64,000 bases of DNA from Paenibacillus agri (GTDB lineage: Bacteria; Bacillota; Bacilli; Paenibacillales; Paenibacillaceae). The stretch lies in assembly GCF_013359945.1 (NCBI RefSeq), contig NZ_JABWCS010000204.1, positions 90,804 to 154,803 of the forward strand, written 5' to 3'. The notes beneath the pieces were generated by a model that was not told the DNA's origin, did not search any database, and saw only the letters and a program-made list of their open reading frames with translations. The translations under genes were made by a program, and so were the position numbers. The number at the start of each line of letters is the position of its first letter. Position 1 is the first letter of the stretch. Below, piece after piece: positions 27,184-36,172 of the stretch.

Positions 27184-27483
27184 CATGACTCCATCAACGC
27201 TAGCGTGGGAGCACAGGGGACTAGCTAAGTGCGCTAACGCTCCTTAGCTGCCTTGCGCTCGCTCCGCTGGCCGTTGGCCTCGCCTCGCTATGCTTAGTTT
27301 ATTGGAGAGCTTCAAATCGCTGTCGCTCTTTCAGCTCTCCATCATTTTTCGTGACCGCGTCACGGGAAACATAAAAGATTCAAAACTTCTTCGTGACTTC
27401 GTCACGGATACCTAACAGCTGAAAACCTTCGTAACTCCGTCACGGATACCTAACAGCTTAGAGCCTTCGCGACTTCGTCACGG
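27184..27483. repeat. Hairpin-rich spacer with 38-bp tandem repeats after lipA
   Basis: Three units at an exact 38-bp spacing start at 27391, 27429 and 27467, each with an inverted core of the type TCGTGAC-TTC-GTCACGG, two of them followed by ATACCTAACAGCT. A fourth, looser unit starts at 27349. Further imperfect hairpins precede them (AGCTAAG/CTTAGCT near 27222-27248; GGAGAGCT/AGCTCTCC near 27304-27340). The last unit touches the lipA stop codon, so the array is transcribed as the lipA 3' end and may serve as stacked terminators or processing sites. Confidence 0.75.
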
Positions 27484-28389
27484 TTAGCCCAAAGTCACCG
27501 CACGCTCCTCACGGGCATTAGCGGCGGATTTGACCTGCTCATGCGCATGGTAGGAGCTGCGCACTAACGGGCCAGATTCAACGTGACTGAAGCCACGCTT
27601 CATGCCCTCTTCCTTCAACCGGGCGAATTCCTCAGGCGGATAGTATTTCTCCACATTCAGATGCTTCGGTGAAGGCTGCAGGTACTGACCAAGTGTGAGA
27701 ATATCACAGTCCACGGCACGAAGGTCGTCCATCGCCTGCAAAATCTCGTCCCACTCCTCCCCCACACCCAGCATGATGCTGGATTTGGTAGGAATCTCGG
27801 GTTGCATCTCCTTGGCCCGCTTAAGCAGCTCCAGGGAGCGGCGATACTTGGCTTTGGCCCGGACACGGTCAGACATCCGCTCTACAGTCTCAATATTGTG
27901 ATTTAGAATATCAGGCTTGCTGTTCATCACAATCTCCAGGCTATCCCGGTCACCCAGGAAGTCGGGGATTAACACTTCCACACTACATAGAGGAAGACGC
28001 TTACGAATCGCCGCAACAGTCTCGGCAAAAATCCGGGCACCGCCATCCTTCAGATCATCTCTGGCTACACTTGTCACAACACAGTGGCGAAGACCCATGC
28101 TTTCTGCGGCTTCAGCCACACGCTCAGGCTCTTGCAAATCCAGCTCTGTTGGCATACCGGTATTAACTGCGCAAAAGCGGCAGGCCCGCGTACAGATATC
28201 ACCCAAAATCATAAACGTTGCTGTCCGATTGGCCCAGCATTCATAAATGTTTGGACAACGAGCCTCCTCACATACCGTATGCAAAGTTTTAGAACGCATC
28301 ATGCTTTTAATATCCTGATAGTTATCACCGGTAGTTAGCTTGATTTTAATCCAATCCGGCTTGGGTTGTTTAGCGCCTTTTGTAGTCAA
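27484..28389 (-). CDS. lipA: Lipoyl synthase
   Basis: 301 residues. Radical SAM enzyme with both iron-sulfur motifs: the auxiliary cluster [12 protein letters not shown] (about 39-50) and the radical-[11 protein letters not shown] (about 67-74). It inserts two sulfur atoms into octanoyl chains on lipoyl-dependent enzymes such as pyruvate dehydrogenase. The C-terminal RSSY signature (about 278) is present. A TTG start is used, with a weak GGGGGTT ribosome site. The neighbourhood (yutD, lytH, yunB) is as around Bacillus yutB/lipA. Confidence 0.96.
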   Translation of the reverse strand: MTTKGAKQPKPDWIKIKLTTGDNYQDIKSMMRSKTLHTVCEEARCPNIYECWANRTATFMILGDICTRACRFCAVNTGMPTELDLQEPERVAEAAESMGLRHCVVTSVARDDLKDGGARIFAETVAAIRKRLPLCSVEVLIPDFLGDRDSLEIVMNSKPDILNHNIETVERMSDRVRAKAKYRRSLELLKRAKEMQPEIPTKSSIMLGVGEEWDEILQAMDDLRAVDCDILTLGQYLQPSPKHLNVEKYYPPEEFARLKEEGMKRGFSHVESGPLVRSSYHAHEQVKSAANAREERAVTLG

Positions 28390-28683
28390 AGTAGATAACC
28401 CCCACTTTCGCCTGTGTAATAATCGATTGCCGCGTTAAAGTTGCTGCCTCATATTATAGCATGTGCGCCGGGGTAATGCCTGTTTTTGTGAAAAATCCAA
28501 GGCAGAAATAACCGCGGCCCAAAAGGCGCTCTTGGTACGTCTGGTACCTTTAGGCAAGAACGGATAAAACGATCACATTTGCTTCAATCTATAGAAAAAG
28601 AGCGACACTAAACGGCCCTTTATTAAGGCAATAGTGGGTTCATTCCAAGACAAACACCATGCCCGGACAAAGGAGGTAGTCCT

Positions 28684-29775
28684 ATGCGGACCCTATTTCA
28701 CAATCATCTCGTGCAAAAATCGTTCTGGTGCATGTCCGCGGCCACCATTCTATGGAGCGGACTTCATCTTCCCGCTGCACAAGCGGCCAGTATGGGCAGT
28801 CAAAGCCCCCCAGCATCGGTGAGTTCCAAAACAGATGTCATTCCCACCGATAAAGCCGCTTTACTCTCGGCTCGCAGAGAACTATATGAGCAGATTAGTG
28901 CAGCAACTGGCATCCCCTGGTTCCGTTTTGCGGCCATTGATCAATATGAGCGTACTGTCGCCAAAAAAAGCAAAACAGCACCTCAGCATCTCACCAAACT
29001 AACCGGAATCACCATCCCGCCTCCTCTATGGTCAGGACCTTTGAATCCTGATCAGGAGGACACTTCACCACAATCCATCAGCTTCTTCGGCGGCTTTGGC
29101 TCCGACGGCTCAGGGGACGGCCGGGCCGACCCTGGCAATGATGCAGATGTACTTTACAGCATGGCCCGCCATCTGTTGCATTATGGGCAGTCTTCCAGCG
29201 ATTTCAGTATCGCGATTTGGGAGTATTACCATAATGGCAGGGCATCGCAGCGAATTAATCAATTCGCCAAACTGTACGAGCATTTCGGACGGCTCGACCT
29301 GTCCGGGAACGCTTTTCCACTGCCACTGGGAAATACGTATGCCTATCGCAGCACTTGGGGTACGGGACGCAGCTGGGGCGGAGCACGTATTCACGAAGGC
29401 ACCGACCTGTTCACTCCGCACGGTACGCCTGTACGCAGCACTTGCTACGGCATTGTGGAGACGAAGGGCTGGAACCGCTACGGCGGCTGGCGGATCGGCA
29501 TACGCGATATCGATAACCGCTACCATTACTACGCCCATCTGACGGGGTATGACAAGAAGCTCGCACAGGGAGATATTGTACAACCTGGCCAGACGATCGG
29601 CTGGGTCGGCAGCTCGGGCTATGGCAGTCCAGGCACACAGGGGAAATTCCCTCCACATTTGCATTTTGGCATTTACAAAGACAGAGGGATTACCGAGTGG
29701 GCATTTGATCCTTATCCATTGCTTAAACAATGGGAGAACCAGGAGTACAGAGCACGGCGAAATAAAAATAAATAA
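28684..29775 (+). CDS. lytH: M23 peptidase, LytH-like spore wall endopeptidase
   Basis: 363 residues with an N-terminal hydrophobic signal/anchor (about 13-33). The M23 (LytM) catalytic domain is at the C-terminus: the first zinc ligands in RIHEGTDLFTPHGTPV (His and Asp, about 236-251) and the last in PPHLHFGIY (about 323-331). Bacillus LytH trims peptide side chains of spore cortex peptidoglycan to single L-alanine. Assignment rests on the family plus the conserved location between lipA and yunB. Start has AAAGGAGG 7 bases upstream. Confidence 0.85.
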   Translation: MRTLFHNHLVQKSFWCMSAATILWSGLHLPAAQAASMGSQSPPASVSSKTDVIPTDKAALLSARRELYEQISAATGIPWFRFAAIDQYERTVAKKSKTAPQHLTKLTGITIPPPLWSGPLNPDQEDTSPQSISFFGGFGSDGSGDGRADPGNDADVLYSMARHLLHYGQSSSDFSIAIWEYYHNGRASQRINQFAKLYEHFGRLDLSGNAFPLPLGNTYAYRSTWGTGRSWGGARIHEGTDLFTPHGTPVRSTCYGIVETKGWNRYGGWRIGIRDIDNRYHYYAHLTGYDKKLAQGDIVQPGQTIGWVGSSGYGSPGTQGKFPPHLHFGIYKDRGITEWAFDPYPLLKQWENQEYRARRNKNK

Positions 29776-29802
29776 GTCACCGGATTTAAATAAAGCGTGA
29801 AC

Positions 29803-30474
29803 TTATCTTTCGGTACCCGTGCTTTGAATAAACTGTAGTACCTCACGCATAGTTTCATGCTTATCATCGTCATGGCAGAGCATATGTCCACTCTTACCAG
29901 CGATATGCATCTGCTTGCGGGTCGAGGGGATCGTATGGTGCAGATAACTGGCGCTTCTCGCTTTGACCAAATGATCCCGTTTGCCCTGCACAATCAGCGT
30001 CGGCGTCTCAATATGCGGATAGATCTCGAAGCTTTCGCGAACCAGTCGCTGAAACTCTCTGGTGGCCTTAGGCGGTGTGGAGCGGATTTTGCTGATATAT
30101 TGCTTAAGCATGGCAGGGTCGCCCAGTGTCTTGAACATTTCAACAAGATTCAGCGGAAACACAGGCGTCGACAGCAGCGTCAGCGAACGAACCCGCTCCT
30201 TGTAGCGTACTGACAGATGGGAAGCGATCAGCGCTCCAGTAGAAAAACCAATCAGATGCACTCGATCATTGCTCGCCAGCAGCGTATTTAGCTCCTCTTC
30301 AGCGCTTTGCTGCCAGTCATGCCGGCTCGTCTTAAGCAAATCCGCTCTTGTTCCCCCATGTCCCTTCAATGTGAATGTCCGGGAACGGTAATGATGCTGC
30401 TCCATATAGGTGGATAACGGAGCAATCTCATGCTCGCCTCCTGTGAAGCCGTGGATGAACAAGCAGCTATCCAT
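29803..30474 (-). CDS. Alpha/beta hydrolase, carboxylesterase-like
   Basis: 223 residues. The nucleophile elbow is GFSTG (Ser about 98), the oxyanion region HGFTGGEHE (about 8-16), the acid in QGKRDHLVKA (Asp) and the base in SGHMLCHDDDKHE (His). Size and the HGFTG/GHGGTRADL pattern match Bacillus/Geobacillus monoacylglycerol lipase/carboxylesterase Est30. It likely hydrolyses short or medium acyl esters in the cytoplasm. It converges on lytH with only 27 bp between the stops. Confidence 0.85.
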   Translation of the reverse strand: MDSCLFIHGFTGGEHEIAPLSTYMEQHHYRSRTFTLKGHGGTRADLLKTSRHDWQQSAEEELNTLLASNDRVHLIGFSTGALIASHLSVRYKERVRSLTLLSTPVFPLNLVEMFKTLGDPAMLKQYISKIRSTPPKATREFQRLVRESFEIYPHIETPTLIVQGKRDHLVKARSASYLHHTIPSTRKQMHIAGKSGHMLCHDDDKHETMREVLQFIQSTGTER

Positions 30475-30557
30475 AACGCTCCCTCTTTTCCTTGAGTTAT
30501 TTAGTCAATATGATGATAGCTTGTCTTTTCCCTTTATTTTCTATGCACCACGTCAAA

Positions 30558-30580
30558 CAGACCGCCGATTCGGCGGTCTG
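30558..30580. terminator. Hairpin between yunB and the esterase gene
   Basis: CAGACCGCCGA pairs with TCGGCGGTCTG. The better T-run is on the plus side (GGCTTTTCT), so it is only a weak terminator for yunB on the minus strand. Confidence 0.4.
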
Positions 30581-30655
30581 TGGCTTTTCTATGGTCAGCG
30601 TGCTAATACGATCCGTCCGCAACAGCGCACTATCTAAAGCGCAATGTAATTAACA

Positions 30656-30830
30656 GCATTTTTGTACCTTAAATCCTCTTCAGGTAAGGGTTAGTGCATA
30701 TTAAGTGCAATATTGTACCTTAAATGTTCCAGAACATCACGTCCATCGTGCTTTTTCGAAAAATAAGATACAAAAATGCACCTATTTCCCTCATTTACCT
30801 AAATTAACGAAAAATAAGGTACAAAAATGC
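30656..30830. repeat. Nested inverted-repeat element, MITE-like
   Basis: Outer arms GCATTTTTGTACCTTA (30656-30671) and TAAGGTACAAAAATGC (30815-30830) pair perfectly over 16 bp. A second, diverged pair lies inside (30705-30724 with 30761-30781), and a central palindrome ATGTTC-CA-GAACAT is at 30724-30737. The four related 16-20-bp copies form two direct and two inverted repeats. No coding capacity. It fills the yunB-esterase spacer; could be a miniature mobile element or paired operator sites. Confidence 0.75.
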
Positions 30831-30907
30831 TTTTAGTTGGGGAGGCGCCCCTCTTTTTCACTGTTAAGAAGAATGTGAAACGGAATATACCATAGTTCGT
30901 TTCTGTA

Positions 30908-32002
30908 TCAATGCGAATTTATTGTACCGCTACTCACACCGCTGTTGTTATTAACTGGCGCACTGCCACTCCCGCTGATCTCCGGAATGGCTGTAGGAAC
31001 AGGGGGACCGGTATTCACACTGCCGCTATTCTCGTTGCCCTGAACGCCAGCATCTTCCTTCTCCCCGCCAATTTGCGGCGCAGGAATAGCAATGCCAGGC
31101 GCGCTGCTGCCGTTCTGCCCGACAGGCTGACCTTGATTGTCATAGTAATACATCGGTACATCTCCTACGACCATCAAATATGACACAGGAATCTCTGTAT
31201 CCACCACCTGTGGCTGCATGTCAAACGGAATGACAACGGCCACCTCGGTCACGATATGGATATAGACCTCTACCAGAATCATGTTGATTCCGGCATTTTT
31301 CTGACGTGTAGCCAGTTCTACCTTGACTGCGCCCTGCGGTTCAATCGTAATGGGAATATCCGGACCGAAGGAGGCAATCAGTGGGCTGCCCAGCGCCTGA
31401 CCTAGCGGGATACGCTCCCGTTTGTTATGCAATTCCTGCAAGGTGGACTGAATGACAGTTGCTGCTTGCGAGGTAATTCTCATATGTTCGGCGTAATTCA
31501 GCATAAATCCCGATATTTTGCCGTTTTTGTCTGTCTTCCAGTCAATCAGCTCTTCGGCATTGCCTCCGCTGGCTACCTGGGAAGTGATCGCCTTGTTGAT
31601 GGATTCTGTAGCGATCTGCTTGACGCGAATCTGCGCGAGATGCACGATGGGGGGCTTCAAATGCTGCTCCACATAACGGATGCTCTGGAATAATCCGAGC
31701 AGAAGCAACAACGAGAGGATCAGCCACAATTTTCGCCTGCTGCCTGACTTTCCCCGGTTGCCTGCACTGGAGGATGGCTGCCGTTCCCCACGGCTGAATA
31801 ATTTTGCAGGACGCCTGCTCCGCTTGGCCTCAAACCGTGCAGACTGCGGCCGGATGGTCGTCGTTTTGCTGGGTCGCGCCTTAAAGGCCGCTCTTCTTCC
31901 GTTCGGACGTGGAATACCGTCCCAGCTGATTTTGGGCAACCGCAAGCGGCCGAAGTCAGGCACTCGGATCCGCCGGCTCCCCCATTTTTTATTTCTGCCC
32001 AT
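30908..32002 (-). CDS. yunB: Sporulation protein YunB, extended form
   Basis: 364 residues. About 90 very basic N-terminal residues (many Arg/Lys) precede one membrane helix (LWLILSLLLLLGLFQS, about 92-107). The YunB domain then follows (about 118-300: ATESINKAITSQV, IASFGPDIPITIEPQGAVKVEL, VEVYIHIVTEVAVVIPF). The tail (about 305-364) is Gly/Asn/Ser-rich. Bacillus YunB is shorter, about 250 residues, and is a sigma-E-dependent protein needed for sporulation. GGGAGGG stands upstream of the ATG. Confidence 0.85.
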   Translation of the reverse strand: MGRNKKWGSRRIRVPDFGRLRLPKISWDGIPRPNGRRAAFKARPSKTTTIRPQSARFEAKRSRRPAKLFSRGERQPSSSAGNRGKSGSRRKLWLILSLLLLLGLFQSIRYVEQHLKPPIVHLAQIRVKQIATESINKAITSQVASGGNAEELIDWKTDKNGKISGFMLNYAEHMRITSQAATVIQSTLQELHNKRERIPLGQALGSPLIASFGPDIPITIEPQGAVKVELATRQKNAGINMILVEVYIHIVTEVAVVIPFDMQPQVVDTEIPVSYLMVVGDVPMYYYDNQGQPVGQNGSSAPGIAIPAPQIGGEKEDAGVQGNENSGSVNTGPPVPTAIPEISGSGSAPVNNNSGVSSGTINSH

Positions 32003-32071
32003 TGCGTTTATCCCTCCCGCCTGGCCCGGCGGTCAAGCCGCCGCTTAGTATAAGATATTCGGGAGCGGGAC

Positions 32072-32120
32072 AAAAAAGAAGAACGTCACCCGCTAGACCT
32101 GCGGGATAACGTTCTTCTTC
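32072..32120 (-). terminator. Terminator after the VTT-domain gene
   Basis: On the minus strand, GAAGAAGAACGT-TA-TCCCGC pairs with GCGGGT-G-ACGTTCTTCTT, then TTTT. It stands between the VTT gene and yunB. Confidence 0.85.
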
Positions 32121-32162
32121 ATTTTGACATAAGCCAATCCTCTGATCGTACTCTAATCGTTC

Positions 32163-32774
32163 TCAGCCCATACGGCTTCGCTTATCTTCCTGCAGATGAT
32201 CCCAGTGCCTTCTGACAAAAACAGCGATCAGAACCACCATGAACACCGAATACCAGGTCAAGTAGGCGCCCCACTCTTCCTTGGGCACAATCAGCGTAGA
32301 ACTGAGCGTCCCGAACAGCCAGATATAGGACAGGTTACCGAGCACTGTTCCCCAAATGAATGAGGCCGTAGAAAGCGGCGACACCGCTGACATCAGATTG
32401 ATGATATTGCTTGGTATAATGGGAATGGTGCGTAGCAGCACAAGGGTCCAGATGCCGTAACGATCCATATTGCGCTGCCATTTATCGTAACGCTTCAGCT
32501 TCTTTCTCCATTTGCGGTCAAACCAATCGAACAGGTACCGCCGGCACAGAAAATACACCACGATTCCACCCAGATTGCAGGCCAGCCAGCTGATCAGCAT
32601 CCCGCCAATCACATCAAATACTGACACATGCAGTACAATCAGAATGGCAAGAGGGAAAAAACCAAATAGACTTTGCAGCAGCGTCAGCGGGATCGTAACG
32701 AGCAAGATGTAAGGCCCGGTCAAGCCAAGGGTTTGCAGCAGCCAATCTATCCATGAATTAATTATCTCTGTCAA
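32163..32774 (-). CDS. TVP38/TMEM64 (VTT/DedA-like) membrane protein
   Basis: 203 residues with about five hydrophobic segments. The VTT-domain centre is clear: a glycine-containing helix (GGMLISWLACNLGGIVVYFLC, in part) and the later RTIPIIPSNIINLMSAVS segment (about 125-142). Such proteins are implicated in lipid scrambling or small-molecule transport; the role here is unknown. The TTG at 32774 was chosen because AGGAGAA precedes it; the longest frame would add 34 residues without a ribosome site. Confidence 0.8.
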   Translation of the reverse strand: MTEIINSWIDWLLQTLGLTGPYILLVTIPLTLLQSLFGFFPLAILIVLHVSVFDVIGGMLISWLACNLGGIVVYFLCRRYLFDWFDRKWRKKLKRYDKWQRNMDRYGIWTLVLLRTIPIIPSNIINLMSAVSPLSTASFIWGTVLGNLSYIWLFGTLSSTLIVPKEEWGAYLTWYSVFMVVLIAVFVRRHWDHLQEDKRSRMG

Positions 32775-32870
32775 TGGAGTATTCTCCTCTCTTGACTCCT
32801 TACAGGCTGCATCCTTAAATACGGTCAATTCCCTTGAAAAAGCTGGTACTTCAAAACACATTCCCAAGAA

Positions 32871-32893
32871 AAACACCCCTTTACGGGGTGTTT
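32871..32893 (-). terminator. Terminator after opuAC
   Basis: AAACACCCC pairs with GGGGTGTTT around TTTAC; the minus strand continues with T-rich sequence. Confidence 0.8.
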
Positions 32894-33009
32894 ATTGAAT
32901 ATAACGTGATATATAGATTACATGTCAGGAACGGTCATTCTACAAAGGTTACAAAATTGTATCTATTGACTTTTATCATAGCACATCTTCAAAATAACTG
33001 CAAAAACAG

Positions 33010-33873
33010 TTATTCGATCCCTGCTGTCCAGGTTGCTACTTTATCGGGGTTACTCTCTACCCAAGCCTTGGCCGCCTCTTCAGGAGACTTGCCGCCCTGA
33101 ATCTGAACCATAACCTCAGCCATATCCTCCGGTGTCCACTCGAATTGATCGAGGAACTTGTAGACCTTCGGCATATCATCCTTCAAGCCTTTGCGGACCA
33201 TGGTATGGATTTGTTCATCTCCACCATACACATTCTTCGGATCCTCCAAATACCGGAGATCCATATTGGCAAACATCCAGTGCGGTGTCCAGCCAGTCAC
33301 GACGATAGGTTTGTTGTTGTTATAAGCTTTTTGCAGTTCCTGCGCCATAGCGGCAGAAGAGCTCTCCACCAGCGTATAATCACCAAGTCCGTAGGACTCA
33401 ATCGCTTTTTCCGTAGTGGTCATGATTCCTGCACCCGGCTCAATACCGATAATCTTATGATCCAGTTCGGCACCGGTCTCGGCACTCTTCAAATCCTCAA
33501 TCGATTGGATGTTCATGTAGGCTGGAACGGCAAGCCCAACCTTTGTTCCATTCAAGTTTACGCCAAGGTCCTCGATATCATTCCCGTATTTTTCAAGATA
33601 GGAAGCATGCGTACCTGGCAGCCAGGCAGCAACCATGGCATCGGCACTGCCGTCTGCCACTCCGGCCCACATCGGTCCGGCATCCACTTGCAACATTTCT
33701 ACATTAACCCCGAGCTTCGATTCCAGCACTTCTTTAACTACATTTGTACTGGCAATTTCCGAATCCCAGGCGACATAAGCCAGCTTTACCTTATCATTGC
33801 TCTCTGCCGAACATCCGGCGAGAACCGCGACCAATAGGGCTGTCAGCAGTAATCCTAAGCTTTTTTTCTTCAT
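33010..33873 (-). CDS. opuAC: Glycine betaine ABC transporter, binding lipoprotein
   Basis: 287 residues. Lipoprotein signal with lipobox LAGC (Cys21) so the protein is anchored to the outer face of the membrane. The OpuAC-type fold is recognised from KLAYVAWDSEIASTNVV (about 29-45), a region with aromatic residues that usually cage the quaternary ammonium group, and VVTGWTPHWMF (about 196-206). It captures glycine betaine or a similar osmoprotectant. It is the third gene of opuAA-opuAB-opuAC, 15 bp after the permease. Confidence 0.93.
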   Translation of the reverse strand: MKKKSLGLLLTALLVAVLAGCSAESNDKVKLAYVAWDSEIASTNVVKEVLESKLGVNVEMLQVDAGPMWAGVADGSADAMVAAWLPGTHASYLEKYGNDIEDLGVNLNGTKVGLAVPAYMNIQSIEDLKSAETGAELDHKIIGIEPGAGIMTTTEKAIESYGLGDYTLVESSSAAMAQELQKAYNNNKPIVVTGWTPHWMFANMDLRYLEDPKNVYGGDEQIHTMVRKGLKDDMPKVYKFLDQFEWTPEDMAEVMVQIQGGKSPEEAAKAWVESNPDKVATWTAGIE

Positions 33874-33888
33874 TATAAGGAAACACTC

Positions 33889-34722
33889 CTATCTTTGTTT
33901 TGGTTTCAATGCGTTCTGAGTCAGACGGTCGAGCAGAATGGCAATCACCACGATGGCGATCCCTGCTTCAAAGCCCGCTCCGGTCTTCGCCTGCGATACC
34001 GCACGGTAGACCAGCGCCCCAACACCCTGCGCACCGATCATCGATGAGATTACAACCATCGACAGAGATAGCATGATCGTTTGGTTAATCCCCGCCATAA
34101 TCGTCGGCAACGCGATCGGCAATTGCAGCTTGAACAGCTTCTGTGACGGTGTCGATCCAAAGGCATCCGCCGCCTCCACCAGTTCAGGCGAGACTTGCCG
34201 GATCCCGAGATTCGTCAGGCGAATCGTTGGCGGGATGGCAAAGATAATCGAAGCAATTACACCTGGGACTACACCCAGCGAGAAAAAGGATACCGCAGGC
34301 AGAAGATACACAAAGGCCGGCATCGTCTGCATAAAGTCCAGAATAGGCGTAATTGTATTCTTCACCGCATTGCTCTGCGCACATAGAATGCCGATGGGAA
34401 CGCCTATCAGCACCGCCAGAATAGAAGCAGCCAGTACAAGCGCCAGTGACTGCATCGAAGGTCCCCATAAACCGAGGTTATCGATCAGCAGCAGGCCGAT
34501 GACCGCAAATAGTGCCATCCGCCATTTGCCGATCCAGTAAGCCAATGCAGCAATAATCACGATAAGAACAAGCGCTGGCAGGAACGTGAGAATATTCTCG
34601 ATTCCCTTCACCATGCCGCCGATTACTGCATGTATAACATCAAACACGGGACCGAAATAGGTCGTTAGCCATTTTTCGAGCCATTCAACACCTTGGCCCA
34701 GTGGTATCTTAGGAATGTTCAT
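33889..34722 (-). CDS. opuAB: Glycine betaine ABC transporter, permease
   Basis: 277 residues with about six or seven membrane helices. The inner-membrane permease EAA loop is seen as LVEAADAFGSTPSQKLFKLQLPIALP (in part; about 181-205), which docks to the ATPase. It belongs to the OpuAB/ProW family. The start codon shares a base with the opuAA stop (TAATG), so translation is coupled. Confidence 0.94.
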   Translation of the reverse strand: MNIPKIPLGQGVEWLEKWLTTYFGPVFDVIHAVIGGMVKGIENILTFLPALVLIVIIAALAYWIGKWRMALFAVIGLLLIDNLGLWGPSMQSLALVLAASILAVLIGVPIGILCAQSNAVKNTITPILDFMQTMPAFVYLLPAVSFFSLGVVPGVIASIIFAIPPTIRLTNLGIRQVSPELVEAADAFGSTPSQKLFKLQLPIALPTIMAGINQTIMLSLSMVVISSMIGAQGVGALVYRAVSQAKTGAGFEAGIAIVVIAILLDRLTQNALKPKQR

Positions 34723-35918
34723 TACACGTGCTCTCCTTCCGGAACTGCGTTGCCGGCAAGCGCTGAAAGAACGGCACCTTTAATGACAATTCCCTTGAGT
34801 CGATCGGATTCATCCACTACAGCTACCGGCAAATGTGTCTCCGACATCAGCTCGAACAAATCATTGAGCAAAGTATCGGGGTGCACACGGGGGATTTCCC
34901 GCCGCAGCACTTCAAGTATCGTTTTATTCTCTTTAATCGCTTGGGCCGCATCTTCGGCCGTTATGACACCTTGGAGCTTCATCTCTTTATCTGCAACATA
35001 TAGACTGGATACGCCACTATCGCGCATTAATTGCAGCGCCACGCGGGGACCGCGCTCAGGTCTGACCATCTCTGGCTGGCGCATCACATGCGCAGCGGTC
35101 AGTACCTTGGACAGATCCACATCCTCTACAAAACGTTCCACGTATTTATTGGCAGGCTGGATCAGAATCTCTTCTGGCGTACCAATCTGCACAATGACGC
35201 CATCCTTCATCAGCGCGATCCGGTCACCAATCCGCAGTGCCTCATCCAGATCATGCGTGATGAACACAATCGTCTTCTTCACTCTCGCTTGAAGCTCCAG
35301 CAGTTCCTGCTGCATATCCTTGCGGATCAGTGGATCAAGGGCGCTAAACGCCTCATCCATGAGCAGAATATCTGGATCATTGGCCAGCCCGCGGGCCAAA
35401 CCAACCCGTTGCTGCATCCCGCCGCTGAGCTGATCCGGGCGATGATGCTCCCAGCCTTTCAGACCGACGAGTTCCAGGGCCTGCATAGCGAGCTCGGTTC
35501 TTTTCTTTTTCTCCACGCCCTGCACTTCAAGGCCATACTCCGCATTCGCCAGCACCGTCCGGTGCGGGAACAACGCAAATTTCTGGAATACCATACCGAT
35601 ATTCTTGCGCCGGAACTGCCGGAGCTGCTCGGGGTTCATCCCAACTACATCGTTCCCTTTAAAAAGAACTTGCCCCCCAGTAGGCTCAATCAAACGGTTC
35701 AACAAACGAACCAGGGTTGATTTACCACTGCCTGACAACCCCATAATGACGAATATTTCTCCTTCTTCAATACTGAATTCGGCCTTATTGACACCGACAG
35801 TCAGCTTGACTTCCTGAGCGATCTTCTCTTTGGACCACCCTTGTTCTAATAATGGAAGCGCACGCCCCGCATCATGACCGAATACTTTGGTTAGCTGTTT
35901 CACCTCTATAATAGGCAT
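34722..35918 (-). CDS. opuAA: Glycine betaine ABC transporter, ATPase with CBS domains
   Basis: 398 residues. Walker A GLSGSGKST (about 61-69), signature LSGGMQQRVGLAR (about 163-175), Walker B ILLMDEAFSALD, and a switch histidine in FITHDLDEAL. Two CBS domains follow (about 270-395), which in OpuA sense ionic strength near the membrane and gate transport. AAGGAGG precedes the ATG. It is the first gene of the opuA operon, divergent from a GbsR-type regulator. Confidence 0.95.
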   Translation of the reverse strand: MPIIEVKQLTKVFGHDAGRALPLLEQGWSKEKIAQEVKLTVGVNKAEFSIEEGEIFVIMGLSGSGKSTLVRLLNRLIEPTGGQVLFKGNDVVGMNPEQLRQFRRKNIGMVFQKFALFPHRTVLANAEYGLEVQGVEKKKRTELAMQALELVGLKGWEHHRPDQLSGGMQQRVGLARGLANDPDILLMDEAFSALDPLIRKDMQQELLELQARVKKTIVFITHDLDEALRIGDRIALMKDGVIVQIGTPEEILIQPANKYVERFVEDVDLSKVLTAAHVMRQPEMVRPERGPRVALQLMRDSGVSSLYVADKEMKLQGVITAEDAAQAIKENKTILEVLRREIPRVHPDTLLNDLFELMSETHLPVAVVDESDRLKGIVIKGAVLSALAGNAVPEGEHV

Positions 35919-36020
35919 GCTGACCTCCTTCTCCCGTTTCTGTATCGGGTTAGTTCACTTCTAATAGTCTACCGGACTTATGAAAAAAGATGCAAAGCGC
36001 ATATTCGGATAAAATTTAGT

Positions 36021-36047
36021 GTACAGTTTTAACTTTACAAACTATAC
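36021..36047. promoter_or_regulatory. Candidate operator between opuAA and the GbsR-type gene
   Basis: GTA-C-AGTTT (36021-36029) and AAACT-A-TAC (36039-36047) form 8 of 9 pairs around a 9-base spacer. It lies about 100 bp upstream of opuAA and 126 bp upstream of the regulator start. GbsR/OpcR proteins are known to repress nearby osmoprotectant genes; binding here is inference. Confidence 0.4.
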
Positions 36048-36172
36048 GCAAAGAATACTCTGTTTTACGCCATATTCCTTTCGTCTCGAATTCTTTACTT
36101 ATTAACCATGATTTGATTACAATACACAGTAGAGGTTTGCAGTCTATTAGCCTAATCCTCAGGAGGGACATC

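Noticed and set aside
27391..27483. Possible CRISPR array (38-bp period)
   Set aside because: The period holds nearly the whole repeated unit with no variable spacers, and no cas genes are near.
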